This document shows, in pieces, positions 1-7,888 of a stretch of 64,000 bases of DNA (the first letter of the stretch is position 1; every line of letters begins with the position of its first letter). Under the pieces are notes generated by a model. It searched no databases. It saw only the letters and a program-made list of their open reading frames with translations, and had not been told where the DNA came from. The stretch comes from Halosimplex pelagicum. Lineage in GTDB: Archaea; Halobacteriota; Halobacteria; Halobacteriales; Haloarculaceae. The position numbers were made by a program, and so were the translations under genes. The stretch covers positions 4,278,001 through 4,342,000 of the forward strand of contig NZ_CP058909.1 in the NCBI RefSeq assembly GCF_013415905.1, read 5' to 3'.

Positions 1-437
1 TCGTCGCCCTCCTTCTCGGCGCTGGTGGAGACCGACGACACGTCCGAGCCCACGTCGGGTTCGCTGATGGCCGAGCCCATGATGGCCTCGCCCTCCGCCA
101 CGGGGCGGAGGTACTCCTCTTTCTGCTCCTCGGTGCCGAACTCGACGAGGGCGTCGGCGCCGAACGCGGCCGAGGAGATCGAGAGACCGATCCCCGGGTC
201 GGCGGCGAACAGCTCCTCGACGATCACGATGTTGGTCAGGTAGTCGTAGCCGACGCCGCCGTACTCCAGGGGCACGTTCGCCCCGACCAAGCCCAGCTCG
301 GCGGCCTCCTCGACCAGGTCGTGGGGGAACTTCTCTTCGGTGTCGTACTCGGTGGCGACCGGCCTGATCTCGTTGTCGGCGAAGCGACGGACCTCGTCGC
401 GGACTTGCTGTTGCTCCTCGGAGAGTGCGAAGTCCAT
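1..437 (-). CDS. Acyl-CoA dehydrogenase, N-terminal part (cut by window edge)
   Basis: About 145 N-terminal residues are visible, starting MDFALSEEQQQVRDEVRRFA, the usual opening of the helical N-terminal domain of FAD-dependent acyl-CoA dehydrogenases. A stretch with GSAISEPDVGSDVSS follows, the conserved region where the middle domain begins to contact FAD and substrate. The family oxidises acyl-CoA to trans-2-enoyl-CoA in beta-oxidation. The ATG is preceded by a TTATG box on the minus strand at 467-471, about 30 bp upstream, consistent with a leaderless message. It is divergent from the fused hydroxyacyl-CoA dehydrogenase/hydratase gene, so two consecutive steps of beta-oxidation share one intergenic region. 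The substrate chain length cannot be told. Confidence 0.93.
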   Translation of the reverse strand, partial: MDFALSEEQQQVRDEVRRFADNEIRPVATEYDTEEKFPHDLVEEAAELGLVGANVPLEYGGVGYDYLTNIVIVEELFAADPGIGLSISSAAFGADALVEFGTEEQKEEYLRPVAEGEAIMGSAISEPDVGSDVSSVSTSAEKEGD

Positions 438-551
438 GCGTACAATGTCATCGTCTGTCACACATAACGGTTCGTAATCAACGATCAACTCGAAGAGCGT
501 TTACGGACGAGAGAAACCTTGAAACGGGAGCCGAGCCAGGTTGCACACGTC

Positions 552-2516
552 ATGAACTTCGAGGATATCGAACAGGTCGCGGTACTCGGTGCGGGGAACA
601 TGGGCCACGGGATCGCCGAGGTCGCGGCCCTCGCGGGCTACGACGTGACGATGCGCGACATCAAAGAGGAGTTCGTCGACGACGGCTACGAGAACATCGA
701 GTGGTCGCTCGGCAAACTCGCCGAGAGCGGCCAGATCAGCGACGAGGAGGCCGACGCCGCGCTGGATCGGGTCGAGCCGCTGGTGGACTTCGAGCCCGCC
801 GTCGCCGAGGCGGACGTAGTTATCGAGGCCGTCCCCGAGCGGATGGACATCAAGAAGGACGTGTACGGCGAACTGGAGGAGTACGCGCCCGACGAGGCCA
901 TCGTCGCGACGAACACCTCCAGCCTCTCGATCACGGAGCTGTCGGAGGTGACAGAGCGACCGGAGCAGTTCTGCGGGATGCACTTCTTCAACCCGCCCGT
1001 CCGGATGGCGCTCGTCGAGGTCATCCGCGGCGAACACACCGCCGACGAGACCCTCGACGCGATCGAGGAACTGGCCGAAGCCTTCGACAAGACGCCCGTC
1101 CGGGTCCGCAAGGACTCGCCGGGGTTCATCGTGAACCGGGTGCTCGTCCCGCAGATGAACGAGGCCTGCTGGCTCGTCCACGACGACGTGGCCACCGTCG
1201 CGGAGGTCGACTCCACCACCTCCTTCGACATGGGTCTGCCCATGGGCGCGTTCGAACTCGGCGACCAGGTCGGCCACGACGTGACGCTGCACGTCCTCGA
1301 ATACCTCCACGAGGTGCTCGGCGACGCCTACGAGCCCTGCCCGCTGCTGGAGGAGAAGGTCGACGCGGAGGAACTCGGCAAGAAGACCGGGAAGGGCTTC
1401 TACGACTACGAGGACGGCGGCGTCGAGATCCCCGCCGACGAGGGCCGCGACGACGTGGAGGCCCGACTCCTGGCCGTCATGGCCAACGAAGTCGGCAAGC
1501 TCGTGGAGAACGACGTGGCGCCGGTCTCGGACATCGACGAGGCGATGATGCTCGGCGCGGGCTTCCCGGAGGGCCCGGGCAAGCGCGCCGACGCATACGG
1601 CCCCGACGACCTCGTCGAGACGCTCGAATCGGTCCACGAGGAGACCGGCGCCGCCCGGTACGAGGTGTCCGAGGGGCTCCGCGCGGCCGCCGAGGAGGGC
1701 GGCTTCTACGGCGACGACGACGAGGGCGAGACCGTCGAGTACGACCAGATCGTCGTCGAGACCGACGGCGCGGTCGGGCACGTCGAACTCGACCGCCCGG
1801 CGCGGATGAACACGATCACGGTGCAGATGATCGACGAGATCGACGCCGCGCTCGACCAGTTCGACGCCGACGAGGAGATCCGCGCCGTGCTCCTCGAAGG
1901 CGCCGGCGACCGCGCGTTCTCCGCCGGGTTCGACGCCGCCAGCGCCGCGCCCGGGAGCGGTCTCGAAGCCAGCGAGATGTCCCGGAAGGGCCAGCGCGTC
2001 TTCGGCCGTCTGGAGGAGGTCGGGATGCCCGTCGTCGCCGCCATCGACGGCTACTGCCTCGGCGGCGGGATGGAGCTCGCCACCGCCGCGGACATGCGGA
2101 TCGCCAGCGAGAGCGGCCAGTTCGGCCAGCCCGAGCACAACCTCGGCCTGCTGCCCGGCTGGGGCGGTACCCAGCGCCTGAAACACGTCGTCGGCGAGGG
2201 GCGGGCGAAAGAGATCATCTTCACCGCGAAGAACGACTACGACCCGGAGACGATGGCCGACTACGGCTTCGTCAACGAGGTCGTGAGCCCGGACGAGTAC
2301 GACGACCGCAAGTGGGAACTCGCCCGCGATCTGGCCGGCGGGCCGCCCATCGCCCAGAAGCTCACCAAGCGCGCGATGCTCGCCGGCCGCGACGACACCG
2401 ACGCCGGCCTGGAGTACGAGGCCTCGGCGTTCGGCCAGCTGTTCACCACCGACGACGTGTGGGAGGGCCTCGCGGCCTTCCAGCAGGACCGCGAGCCGGA
2501 GTTCGAAGGGGAGTAG
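552..2516 (+). CDS. Fused 3-hydroxyacyl-CoA dehydrogenase / enoyl-CoA hydratase
   Basis: A 654-residue bifunctional beta-oxidation enzyme. The N-terminal half is a 3-hydroxyacyl-CoA dehydrogenase with the NAD-binding loop GAGNMG at residues 13-18, the HFFNPP motif near residue 145 and the C-terminal helical 3HCDH domain. From about residue 395 a crotonase domain follows. It has the oxyanion-hole segment FSAGFD, GYCLGGGMELA and PEHNLGLLPGWGGTQRL, which carries a catalytic glutamate. The order dehydrogenase-then-hydratase is the reverse of bacterial FadB and is typical of archaeal fusions. I chose the ATG at 552: an in-frame TTG at 519 would add 11 atypical residues, and a CCTTGAAA box lies about 30 bp upstream of 552. 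The protein is probably cytosolic and acts with the divergent acyl-CoA dehydrogenase. Confidence 0.95.
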   Translation: MNFEDIEQVAVLGAGNMGHGIAEVAALAGYDVTMRDIKEEFVDDGYENIEWSLGKLAESGQISDEEADAALDRVEPLVDFEPAVAEADVVIEAVPERMDIKKDVYGELEEYAPDEAIVATNTSSLSITELSEVTERPEQFCGMHFFNPPVRMALVEVIRGEHTADETLDAIEELAEAFDKTPVRVRKDSPGFIVNRVLVPQMNEACWLVHDDVATVAEVDSTTSFDMGLPMGAFELGDQVGHDVTLHVLEYLHEVLGDAYEPCPLLEEKVDAEELGKKTGKGFYDYEDGGVEIPADEGRDDVEARLLAVMANEVGKLVENDVAPVSDIDEAMMLGAGFPEGPGKRADAYGPDDLVETLESVHEETGAARYEVSEGLRAAAEEGGFYGDDDEGETVEYDQIVVETDGAVGHVELDRPARMNTITVQMIDEIDAALDQFDADEEIRAVLLEGAGDRAFSAGFDAASAAPGSGLEASEMSRKGQRVFGRLEEVGMPVVAAIDGYCLGGGMELATAADMRIASESGQFGQPEHNLGLLPGWGGTQRLKHVVGEGRAKEIIFTAKNDYDPETMADYGFVNEVVSPDEYDDRKWELARDLAGGPPIAQKLTKRAMLAGRDDTDAGLEYEASAFGQLFTTDDVWEGLAAFQQDREPEFEGE

Positions 2517-2541
2517 CGATCGGGAAGACCCAGCACCGAAA

Positions 2542-2796
2542 CTATCGGTTTCGGTCGATCCACTCGCAGAACTTGCGGAAGTCACGCGCGCAGGCCTGTT
2601 CGGCGATATCCCGGAGCGTTCCGGTACCGATCTCGTCGTGGAGGGGTACGGGGACCGTCCGCGCGTCCGAATCGTGGTCGTCCGGTGGTTCCCAGCGGAG
2701 GATCGCGTGGTCACCGTTCGTCCGCACCCACTCGTAGATCCCGCTGTTGACCATCACTTTCACGACCTCACGCCCTGAGAATGGACCGCGCGTCAT
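2542..2796 (-). CDS. hicA: HicA-like mRNA interferase toxin
   Basis: 84 residues resembling the HicA/YcfA double-stranded-RNA-binding-like fold. An N-terminal SGREVVKVMVNSGIYEW helix is followed by the catalytic-histidine strand GDHAILRW, then the VPLHDEIGTGTLRDIAEQA segment that is diagnostic of the family. HicA toxins cleave mRNA and are neutralised by HicB. The gene lies 25 bp downstream of the HicB-like gene on the same strand, so the antitoxin is translated first. It ends 25 bp from the convergent beta-oxidation gene. The catalytic His is present and the length is normal, so the toxin looks intact. Confidence 0.85.
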   Translation of the reverse strand: MTRGPFSGREVVKVMVNSGIYEWVRTNGDHAILRWEPPDDHDSDARTVPVPLHDEIGTGTLRDIAEQACARDFRKFCEWIDRNR

Positions 2797-2821
2797 CGGA
2801 GACTCGCACCGCCGGACGGTT

Positions 2822-3070
2822 TCATTCGAAGATATCGGAGTCGTCGACCGATCTGGATTCGTTGTTCTCTGGGTCGATCCCCATCTCCCGGAGCTCCTCG
2901 TCGGTCGGCTCCGATCCCGCTCCGCGGTAGCCTTCGAGTGCCTCGTCGAGATTCTCTAGAGCGGCTTCTTTCGTCCGACCCTGAGACGTGACGCCCGACT
3001 CGGTGTCCCTGGCGACCCACCAGTCGCCCTCGTCGGTGAGCGTGATCGTCGGTTCGACGCCTTTGCTCAT
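2822..3070 (-). CDS. hicB: HicB-like antitoxin
   Basis: 82 residues with the short HicB-type fold: a strand EPTITLTDEGDWWVARDTE, then GVTSQGRTKEAALENLDEAL, which is the classic substrate-pocket region shared with RNase-H-like HicB proteins. An acidic, disordered tail follows (EELREMGIDPENNES). No DNA-binding helix-turn-helix or ribbon-helix-helix is evident in the tail, so autoregulation may be weak or use another factor. It is the first gene of a HicB-HicA pair. A TTTTAC box on the minus strand at 3096-3101 sits about 27 bp upstream of the ATG. Confidence 0.85.
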   Translation of the reverse strand: MSKGVEPTITLTDEGDWWVARDTESGVTSQGRTKEAALENLDEALEGYRGAGSEPTDEELREMGIDPENNESRSVDDSDIFE

Positions 3071-3095
3071 CGGGAGAGACTACCGTGTCGCGTCA

Positions 3096-3101
3096 GTAAA
3101 A
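3096..3101 (-). promoter_or_regulatory. TATA-like box of hicBA
   Basis: Minus-strand TTTTAC, 26-31 bp upstream of the hicB ATG. This is the spacing expected of an archaeal box A driving a leaderless transcript. Position and composition are seen; function is inferred. Confidence 0.5.
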
Positions 3102-3146
3102 CGTTGTGTCGCCGCGATCCCGTGACGGTTCGGCAGGCGGAGCAGG

Positions 3147-3281
3147 TCACCCCCGCTCCCAGTTCACCAACCAGACCACGGAGGCGGTCATCAGGACGAC
3201 GATGCCGAGAAAGGACGTGGTCGGTTCGGATACGAAAAACAGCAGGACGCCGATCAGTAGCAGCCCGCCGACGCCGAACAC
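3147..3281 (-). CDS. Possible 44-residue membrane protein
   Basis: Read from a GTG codon, this frame gives 44 residues made of two hydrophobic helices (VFGVGGLLLIGVLLFF and FLGIVVLMTASVVWLV) separated by SEPTTS, ending in NWERG. It follows the 98-residue membrane protein by 40 bp and ends the minus-strand oxidase cluster. Haloarchaeal ba3-type oxidase operons often end in very small membrane subunits, so a small accessory subunit is plausible. The start codon is uncertain: no ATG is available and the upstream part of the frame looks non-coding. Treat it as a tentative gene. Confidence 0.45.
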   Translation of the reverse strand: MFGVGGLLLIGVLLFFVSEPTTSFLGIVVLMTASVVWLVNWERG

Positions 3282-3321
3282 CTCGCTTACGCGGCGAGCC
3301 GACGGCGAGAGGCGCGCTCGG

Positions 3322-3618
3322 TCACGGCCAGACGAGGACGTGGACGAGGACCGCGAATCCGGCGCCGCCGGCCGCGAGGGCCGCGCAGGCGAGCGCCGCG
3401 AGGCCGAGACGCGTGGCTCGCTCCGCCGACGCGTCGCTCCCGCCGAATGCCTCGAACCGCGAGCGCCAGCCGGTGACGCCGACACAGAACAGGGCGCTCC
3501 CGACCACTGCGGCCGCCGGGGCCGACCAGCCCGGGACCGCGTCCCCGAGAATCGCGAGACCCGCGGCGGCGTAGACGCCCGCGGGTCCGGCGGCGATGAG
3601 TAGCGGCCAGGCACTCAC
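3322..3618 (-). CDS. Small three-to-four-helix membrane protein linked to oxidase subunit II
   Basis: 98 residues from a GTG start (VSAWPLLIAAGPAGVYAAAG). The start codon overlaps the subunit II stop codon as GTGA, a strong sign of translational coupling. Three or four hydrophobic segments are seen, roughly residues 4-20, 29-46 and 69-96, with a short polar loop rich in Arg and Ser between them. I do not recognise a named family. Its position directly after the CuA subunit suggests an accessory subunit or assembly factor of the haem-copper oxidase. The upstream extension of the same frame is a shadow of subunit II and was not included. Confidence 0.7.
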   Translation of the reverse strand: MSAWPLLIAAGPAGVYAAAGLAILGDAVPGWSAPAAAVVGSALFCVGVTGWRSRFEAFGGSDASAERATRLGLAALACAALAAGGAGFAVLVHVLVWP

Positions 3619-4463
3619 GGCCGCGACACCCGCGGCTGGCGGTGACTCGCCCGTGACACCTTCGGCTGGCGGTGAACTGGCTGCCCGGCGTCGCCGCTCG
3701 TCCAGTTCGCGAACTCGGACCGGGTGACGACCGCGGCGGGCGCGGCCATCCGCGAGTGGCCGGCGCCGCAGAACTCCACGCAGACCACGCGGAACCGACC
3801 GGTGTCGGTCGGCGTGGTCCGCAGGTAGGTGTACTGGCCGGGGAAGGCGTCCCGTTTCAGCCCCAGATCCGGCACCGCGAAGCCGTGGATCACGTCCCGG
3901 GAACGGAGCCGGAACACGGCTCGGCGGTCGACCGGGAGCACGAGCCGCTCGCTCGTCCGGTTGGCCGTCGGGTAGCGGAACGTCCAGTCCCACTGCTCGG
4001 CGGTGACGTGGACGACGACGGTCCCGGTCCCGCCGCCGCGTCCGGCGACGCCACCGCCTCTCGCCTCCTCACCCGGTTCCGAGAGCGGGCCGCGGACGGC
4101 CGCGTCGCCGACGGCGGCGGGGACCATCGCCTGATAGGAGAGGACACCGACCAGCAGGAAGACGACGCCGACACCGAGCGCCCAGGCGAGTTCGGGCCAG
4201 CGGCGCTCGTCGAGGGGGTCCGCCGGCGAGTCGCCGGAGAACCGGACGACAGCGTAGACGAGCGCCCCTTCGACGAGGATCGTCGCGGGGAGCCCGACCG
4301 CCAGCAGCGTCCGGTGGAGCCCCCGCCTGGTCGCCTCGGTCGTCGAGTCGTAGCTCCCGCCGGTCGCGGCGACGGCGAGCGCGACGGCCGAGGCGGCCGC
4401 CAGGCCGACGGTCGCGACGGCGATCCGGCGGGCGGAGCGCTCGCGGCGGGTCGACTCGCTCAT
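3615..4463 (-). CDS. Cytochrome c oxidase subunit II (CuA protein)
   Basis: 282 residues. Three membrane segments lie in the first 130 residues, one more than the usual two-helix hairpin. A periplasm-side cupredoxin domain follows with the full CuA ligand set: a His in RDVIHGF, then CVEFCGAGHSRM (Cys228, Cys232, His236, Met239) with Glu230 of the CxExC motif. It receives electrons from halocyanin or cytochrome c and passes them to subunit I. The C-terminus ends in a two-copy repeat, HRQPKVSRA then HRQPRVSRP, which is also visible in the DNA. Subunit I is not adjacent: it lies 3.4 kb upstream in the same cluster, beyond a TFB gene. This is an unusual split. Confidence 0.92.
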   Translation of the reverse strand: MSESTRRERSARRIAVATVGLAAASAVALAVAATGGSYDSTTEATRRGLHRTLLAVGLPATILVEGALVYAVVRFSGDSPADPLDERRWPELAWALGVGVVFLLVGVLSYQAMVPAAVGDAAVRGPLSEPGEEARGGGVAGRGGGTGTVVVHVTAEQWDWTFRYPTANRTSERLVLPVDRRAVFRLRSRDVIHGFAVPDLGLKRDAFPGQYTYLRTTPTDTGRFRVVCVEFCGAGHSRMAAPAAVVTRSEFANWTSGDAGQPVHRQPKVSRASHRQPRVSRP

Positions 4464-4491
4464 CCGCCGTGGATGCCGCGAGACACGGCCC

Positions 4492-5445
4492 TCACAGCTC
4501 CGAGCGCCACTCGTCGAGCATCTCGGAGTAGTGGTTGCGGATCGTGACCGCGGACACGTCGGCCGCCTCGCCGACCTCGGCCTGGGTCAGGTCGACCCCC
4601 TCGACGAGGCCCGCGGCGTAGACGGCGGCGGCGGCCAGCCCGCTCGGGTGTTTCCCGACGTGGTACTCCGACTCTTTGGCCGTCTCCAGCAGGGCGCGCG
4701 CCCGGCGGCGGACCGCCTGGTCGGCGTCAAGATCCGAGACGAGCCCGGCGACGTGGTCGGTCGGGTCGGGCGGCCCGACCTCCAGAGAGAGCTCGCGGAC
4801 CAGCTCGCGGTAGGCCCGGACGAACGACTGGCTGTCGACACGGCTCCGCTCGTCGATATCGTCGATGGTCGTCGGGAGCTCCAGCGACCGGGTGGCCGCG
4901 TAGAGGGCGGCCGTCGCCGTCGCCTCCAGCGAGCGGCCGCGCTGGACGCCCGCCTCGTGGGCGCGGCGGAAGAGGACGCTCGCGGTCTCGCGCACGGGCT
5001 CCGAGCGGTCGAGCGCCGAGGCCATGCGGTCGACCTCCGAGAGGCCGAACTGCAGCGAGCGCTCGCGGCCGTCCTTCGCCAGACAGCGGCTGTTCCAGGT
5101 CCGCAGGCGGCGGACCTGGCTGCGCTTGCGGTCCGAGAGAGTGTTGCCGAGGGCGTCCCGGTCGGCCTCGCCGATGACCGTCGCGAGGCCCCTGTCGTGG
5201 TATCGAGGCGTCGTGGCGGCGCCGACGCTCCGGCCGCCCTCGTCGCTGTCGCCGCGGGTCCGGTCGTCCACGAGGACGGTCTCGGAGGCGACGAGCCCGC
5301 AGTCGCGACAGACCACCTCGCCGCGGCGGTCGTCGGTCAGGACCGGGCCGTCGCACTCCTCGCAGCTCCGGCCGCGCCGCTGATCGGTTTCGGTCGTTCG
5401 AGTCGATTCGACGGTGTCGGTACTCGTTGCAGTGTGGGTCGTCAT
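4492..5445 (-). CDS. tfb: Transcription initiation factor TFB
   Basis: 317 residues with the complete TFIIB layout. There is an N-terminal zinc ribbon with Cys28, Cys31, Cys46 and Cys49 (CEEC...CRDC), a B-finger/linker region, then two cyclin-like repeats. The last repeat holds the recognition helix in the segment EAADVSAVTIRNHYSEML. The N-terminus is Thr-rich and atypical. TFB recruits RNA polymerase to TBP-bound promoters. Haloarchaea carry several TFBs that select promoter sets. This one sits between oxidase subunit II (28 bp downstream) and the rest of the copper/oxidase cluster, so it may be a cluster-specific factor rather than the housekeeping copy. That is inference from position only. 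Confidence 0.95.
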   Translation of the reverse strand: MTTHTATSTDTVESTRTTETDQRRGRSCEECDGPVLTDDRRGEVVCRDCGLVASETVLVDDRTRGDSDEGGRSVGAATTPRYHDRGLATVIGEADRDALGNTLSDRKRSQVRRLRTWNSRCLAKDGRERSLQFGLSEVDRMASALDRSEPVRETASVLFRRAHEAGVQRGRSLEATATAALYAATRSLELPTTIDDIDERSRVDSQSFVRAYRELVRELSLEVGPPDPTDHVAGLVSDLDADQAVRRRARALLETAKESEYHVGKHPSGLAAAAVYAAGLVEGVDLTQAEVGEAADVSAVTIRNHYSEMLDEWRSEL

Positions 5446-5616
5446 GGGTGTGGGTGGCCACCCGGGCCCCCGATCTCCCCGCGCCCACCGGTTTCGGCGT
5501 CGATACCTCGCGGTCGGCTCCGTGTCTGCTCCGCGCCGCTCTCGTCCCCCGGCTCGCTTCCGTCCCCCGAGCGCCGCTTCCGTCCTCGGATGTCGCTTCC
5601 GCCCCCCGAGCGTCGC

Positions 5617-5931
5617 TCAGGGACCGAACTCCTCCCGGTGTTCCATGTAGAGGATGGCGACGAACAGGGCGAACGGGACCAGCCCGACGATCGTCAGCGA
5701 GATCGCGACGACGAGCAGCTGCGGGACGGCGACGTACGTCAGGAAGTAGCTCAGCACGGCGATCCCGGTCGCGATGAACGCGACGACGCTGACGATCACC
5801 AGCCCGAAGCTCAACTTCCGCATGCGCCAGGTGAGGTTCTCCGACCGGCGCAGCATCTGGATCAGCACGGCGATCGGCGGGATCGTCAGCGCGACGAGCT
5901 GCAGGACCGACAGCGCCACGTCCTGGCTCAC
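5617..5931 (-). CDS. Small membrane protein, three helices
   Basis: 104 residues starting at GTG (VSQDVALSVLQLVALTIPP). The start overlaps the stop of the upstream propeller gene as GTGA. Three hydrophobic helices are visible at about residues 6-24, 38-60 and 70-94, and the tail YMEHREEFGP is charged. No family is recognised. The stop-start overlap ties it to the cytosolic-type beta-propeller gene and suggests the two products are made in fixed ratio. It may be a membrane anchor for that propeller, which has no membrane segment of its own. That is inference. Confidence 0.75.
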   Translation of the reverse strand: MSQDVALSVLQLVALTIPPIAVLIQMLRRSENLTWRMRKLSFGLVIVSVVAFIATGIAVLSYFLTYVAVPQLLVVAISLTIVGLVPFALFVAILYMEHREEFGP

Positions 5932-6926
5932 GAGTCGACCCCCCGTTCGAGGACGGCGCCGCCCTCGCCGACGGCCACGTCGAACGCCCCCAGCGCGACG
6001 GCCCCGAGGCCGTCTTCGGTCGGCACGGGGGCCCACCCCCAGCCCTCGCGACCGGGCCGGCGGTCGAACGCGCTCCCGTCGGTGCCGACCGCGACGGTGC
6101 GACCGTCCCTGTCGTCGATCCCGGCGAGCGCCCCGACGCCCGCCTGCACGGGCGTCCAGTTGTCGCAGACGGCGTCGTAGCGGTAGATCAGCCCCCCGTC
6201 GCCGGCGACGAGCACTCGGTCGCCCGACGCCGCCACGTCGTGGAAGTCGACCTGCGCGCCGTCGATACCGATCTCGCGCCACGCGCCGTCGTCGTCGGGC
6301 TCCTCAGCCGGCGGGTCCGAGCGGAGTTCGGCGCCGCCGTCGGTGGCGGCCGCGCCGCTGGCGGCGTCGTCGCAGTCGGCCGACGCCCGGACCGGTCGGG
6401 CGAACACGTTCCCGCTCGTGTCGACGGCGTAGACGCGGCCGCCGCCGGCGTCGAGCGCGGTGATGCTCGACCCGCGACCCGGTTCGACGACCGGGCCGAA
6501 GCGGGGGCAGCCGTCGGCGTCGACGGTCGCGGCGAGCACCTCGCCGGAGCCGTTGGCGGCGAACAGCCGCTCGCGGCCGCGCTCGCCGGTGACGGCGACG
6601 GCCTCCCAGGTGCTCGTCTTCTCGCCGGGGGCGGTGAAGTCGTGTTTGCGGCCGGTCTCGGTGTCGTAGCGACCGAGCGCGCCGCTGGAACCGGCGAACC
6701 AGAGCCGTCGCCCGTCCGCCGTCACGTCGACCGCGGTGAGGTGGTTACGGGCCGTCGCCGGTCCCGCTGGGACGACGATCTCCCAGGTGCCGTCGTCGGT
6801 CCGGCCGAGCACGACCCCGTCGGAACCGACGGCGTACGGGCCGACGGCCGTCTGGGTCACGTCGCGCAGGGCGGCGTCGACGGGTGTCTCCGCAACTGTC
6901 CAGTCGCTGTGTGTGTCTGATGTCAT
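5928..6926 (-). CDS. Beta-propeller protein without signal peptide
   Basis: 332 residues from MTSDTHSDWTVAETPVD. Repeating blocks of about 40-45 residues have the pattern hydrophobic-x-AVG..G.V..R..DG.W (for example GPYAVGSDGVVLGRTDDG and DRVLVAGDGGLIYRYD), as in HCF136/WD-type propellers. It is clearly paralogous to the Tat lipoprotein at 12871-13908: both share ALRDVT, GPxAVGxxGVV, TSTW and NGSGE landmarks in the same order. This copy has no signal peptide and no membrane helix, so it is predicted to be cytosolic. An earlier ATG would add 14 residues of Arg/His-rich sequence that I do not trust. Its stop overlaps the start of a small membrane protein. Function unknown. Confidence 0.8.
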   Translation of the reverse strand: MTSDTHSDWTVAETPVDAALRDVTQTAVGPYAVGSDGVVLGRTDDGTWEIVVPAGPATARNHLTAVDVTADGRRLWFAGSSGALGRYDTETGRKHDFTAPGEKTSTWEAVAVTGERGRERLFAANGSGEVLAATVDADGCPRFGPVVEPGRGSSITALDAGGGRVYAVDTSGNVFARPVRASADCDDAASGAAATDGGAELRSDPPAEEPDDDGAWREIGIDGAQVDFHDVAASGDRVLVAGDGGLIYRYDAVCDNWTPVQAGVGALAGIDDRDGRTVAVGTDGSAFDRRPGREGWGWAPVPTEDGLGAVALGAFDVAVGEGGAVLERGVDS

Positions 6927-7002
6927 GATAGGTGAGTGTGGTCGGACGCGTCGGTGCCGGGTCGACACGCCGTGGTCGCTACGGTCGTCTTCGCCGACGG
7001 CG

Positions 7003-7350
7003 TCACGTCGGGGCGACGACGGCGGCGAAGACGACCGTCAGCAGCCAGCCGACGCCGCCGACGAACAGCGCCGGCGGCCAGTCGCTCCCCCCGAGGTGCC
7101 GAAGGACGTACGCCCAGGCGATGGGGGAGACGAACCGTCCGACGACGGGGACCCAGCCGACCAGCAGGTCGGCGAGGCCGCCGACGAAGACGGCGGTGAG
7201 TGCGACGGTGACGGCGACGGCGAACGACGGCCGGCGGTCGAACCGGTCCGTCCCGAGCGCGGCGTGAACGAGCGGCGCGACGAGGACGACCGCGGCGACG
7301 AGCGCGACGACGACGCCCGTCAGCGCCTCGACGAGCGCACCGAGGATCAT
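7003..7350 (-). CDS. Small integral membrane protein coupled to PadR-type regulator
   Basis: 115 residues, MILGALVEALTGVVVALVAA, with four hydrophobic stretches separated by short polar turns (DRFDRRPS, GSDWPP). The ATG overlaps the stop codon of the upstream winged-helix regulator as ATGA, so the two are co-translated. No named family is recognised. In several PadR systems a membrane protein is the partner or target of the regulator, which would fit here. The next gene downstream is the signal-less propeller, 76 bp away. Confidence 0.7.
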   Translation of the reverse strand: MILGALVEALTGVVVALVAAVVLVAPLVHAALGTDRFDRRPSFAVAVTVALTAVFVGGLADLLVGWVPVVGRFVSPIAWAYVLRHLGGSDWPPALFVGGVGWLLTVVFAAVVAPT

Positions 7351-7814
7351 CGCTGGTCCCCCCCGGCGAGGCAGATGGGGACGGCCCCGTCGCGGGCGAG
7401 GTGGTTCGTCGCCCACTGGAGGTACGACCGCAGGCCGGCCTCGGCCTCGTCGGTCAGGTGGTAGCTGTCGGTGCGGCCGTCGATCGGGTGTTTCCGGAGG
7501 TACCCCTCCTCGTGGAGGTGGCCGAGCCCCCGGTAGAGTGTCCCGTGGCTGGCATCGCGGACGTAGTCCGCGTCGAGGACGGACTTGATGTCGCTCCCGC
7601 TCGGGTCGGTCTCGGCGAGCCCGGCGATGACGAACAGCAGGTCGCGCTGGAACCCCGACAGCAGCACGAACGTCCGGAGGCTGTCGGGGTCCGGTTGTCC
7701 GCGGCAGTCGGGGTGTCCGCGACACCCCGGACGTCCGCGGCAGGGCGGGTGTCCGTCACGGTCCGGGTGGTCTGAAGTCGGCGCGTCCGGTCGAACGCAG
7801 TTTTCGTCGGACAT
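7347..7814 (-). CDS. PadR-family winged-helix regulator with Cys/His-rich N-terminal repeat
   Basis: 155 residues. Residues 45-145 match the PadR winged helix: FQRDLLFVIAGL, then SHGTLYRGLGHLHEEGYL with the recognition helix, and the wing segment IDGRTDSYHLTDEAEAGL. The first 44 residues are unlike ordinary PadR. They hold three near-identical hexads beginning CRGRPG, CRGHPD and CRGQPD, putting Cys25, Cys31 and Cys37 at exact six-residue spacing, with His16, His22 and His34 among them. This is a plausible metal-binding or redox-sensing extension. The gene lies 74 bp downstream of oxidase subunit I and is coupled to the next membrane protein. Regulation of the oxidase/copper cluster is a reasonable inference. 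Confidence 0.82.
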   Translation of the reverse strand: MSDENCVRPDAPTSDHPDRDGHPPCRGRPGCRGHPDCRGQPDPDSLRTFVLLSGFQRDLLFVIAGLAETDPSGSDIKSVLDADYVRDASHGTLYRGLGHLHEEGYLRKHPIDGRTDSYHLTDEAEAGLRSYLQWATNHLARDGAVPICLAGGDQR

Positions 7815-7888
7815 GACTGTCAGCGGGCGAACCCGCTAACGTCGCGCCCGGGCGTTGCACCCGGAGCCGGCGTGGGTACCGAACGCGA

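Noticed and set aside
501..2714. Long open frame opposite the beta-oxidation fusion gene
   Set aside because: The GC-rich third-position bias opens long antisense frames. The protein has no recognisable domain, while the opposite strand encodes a complete two-domain enzyme.
7730..7800. CRISPR-like short repeats
   Set aside because: The repeat period is codon-based (CRGxPx) and lies within the coding N-terminus of the PadR-type gene; there are no spacers.
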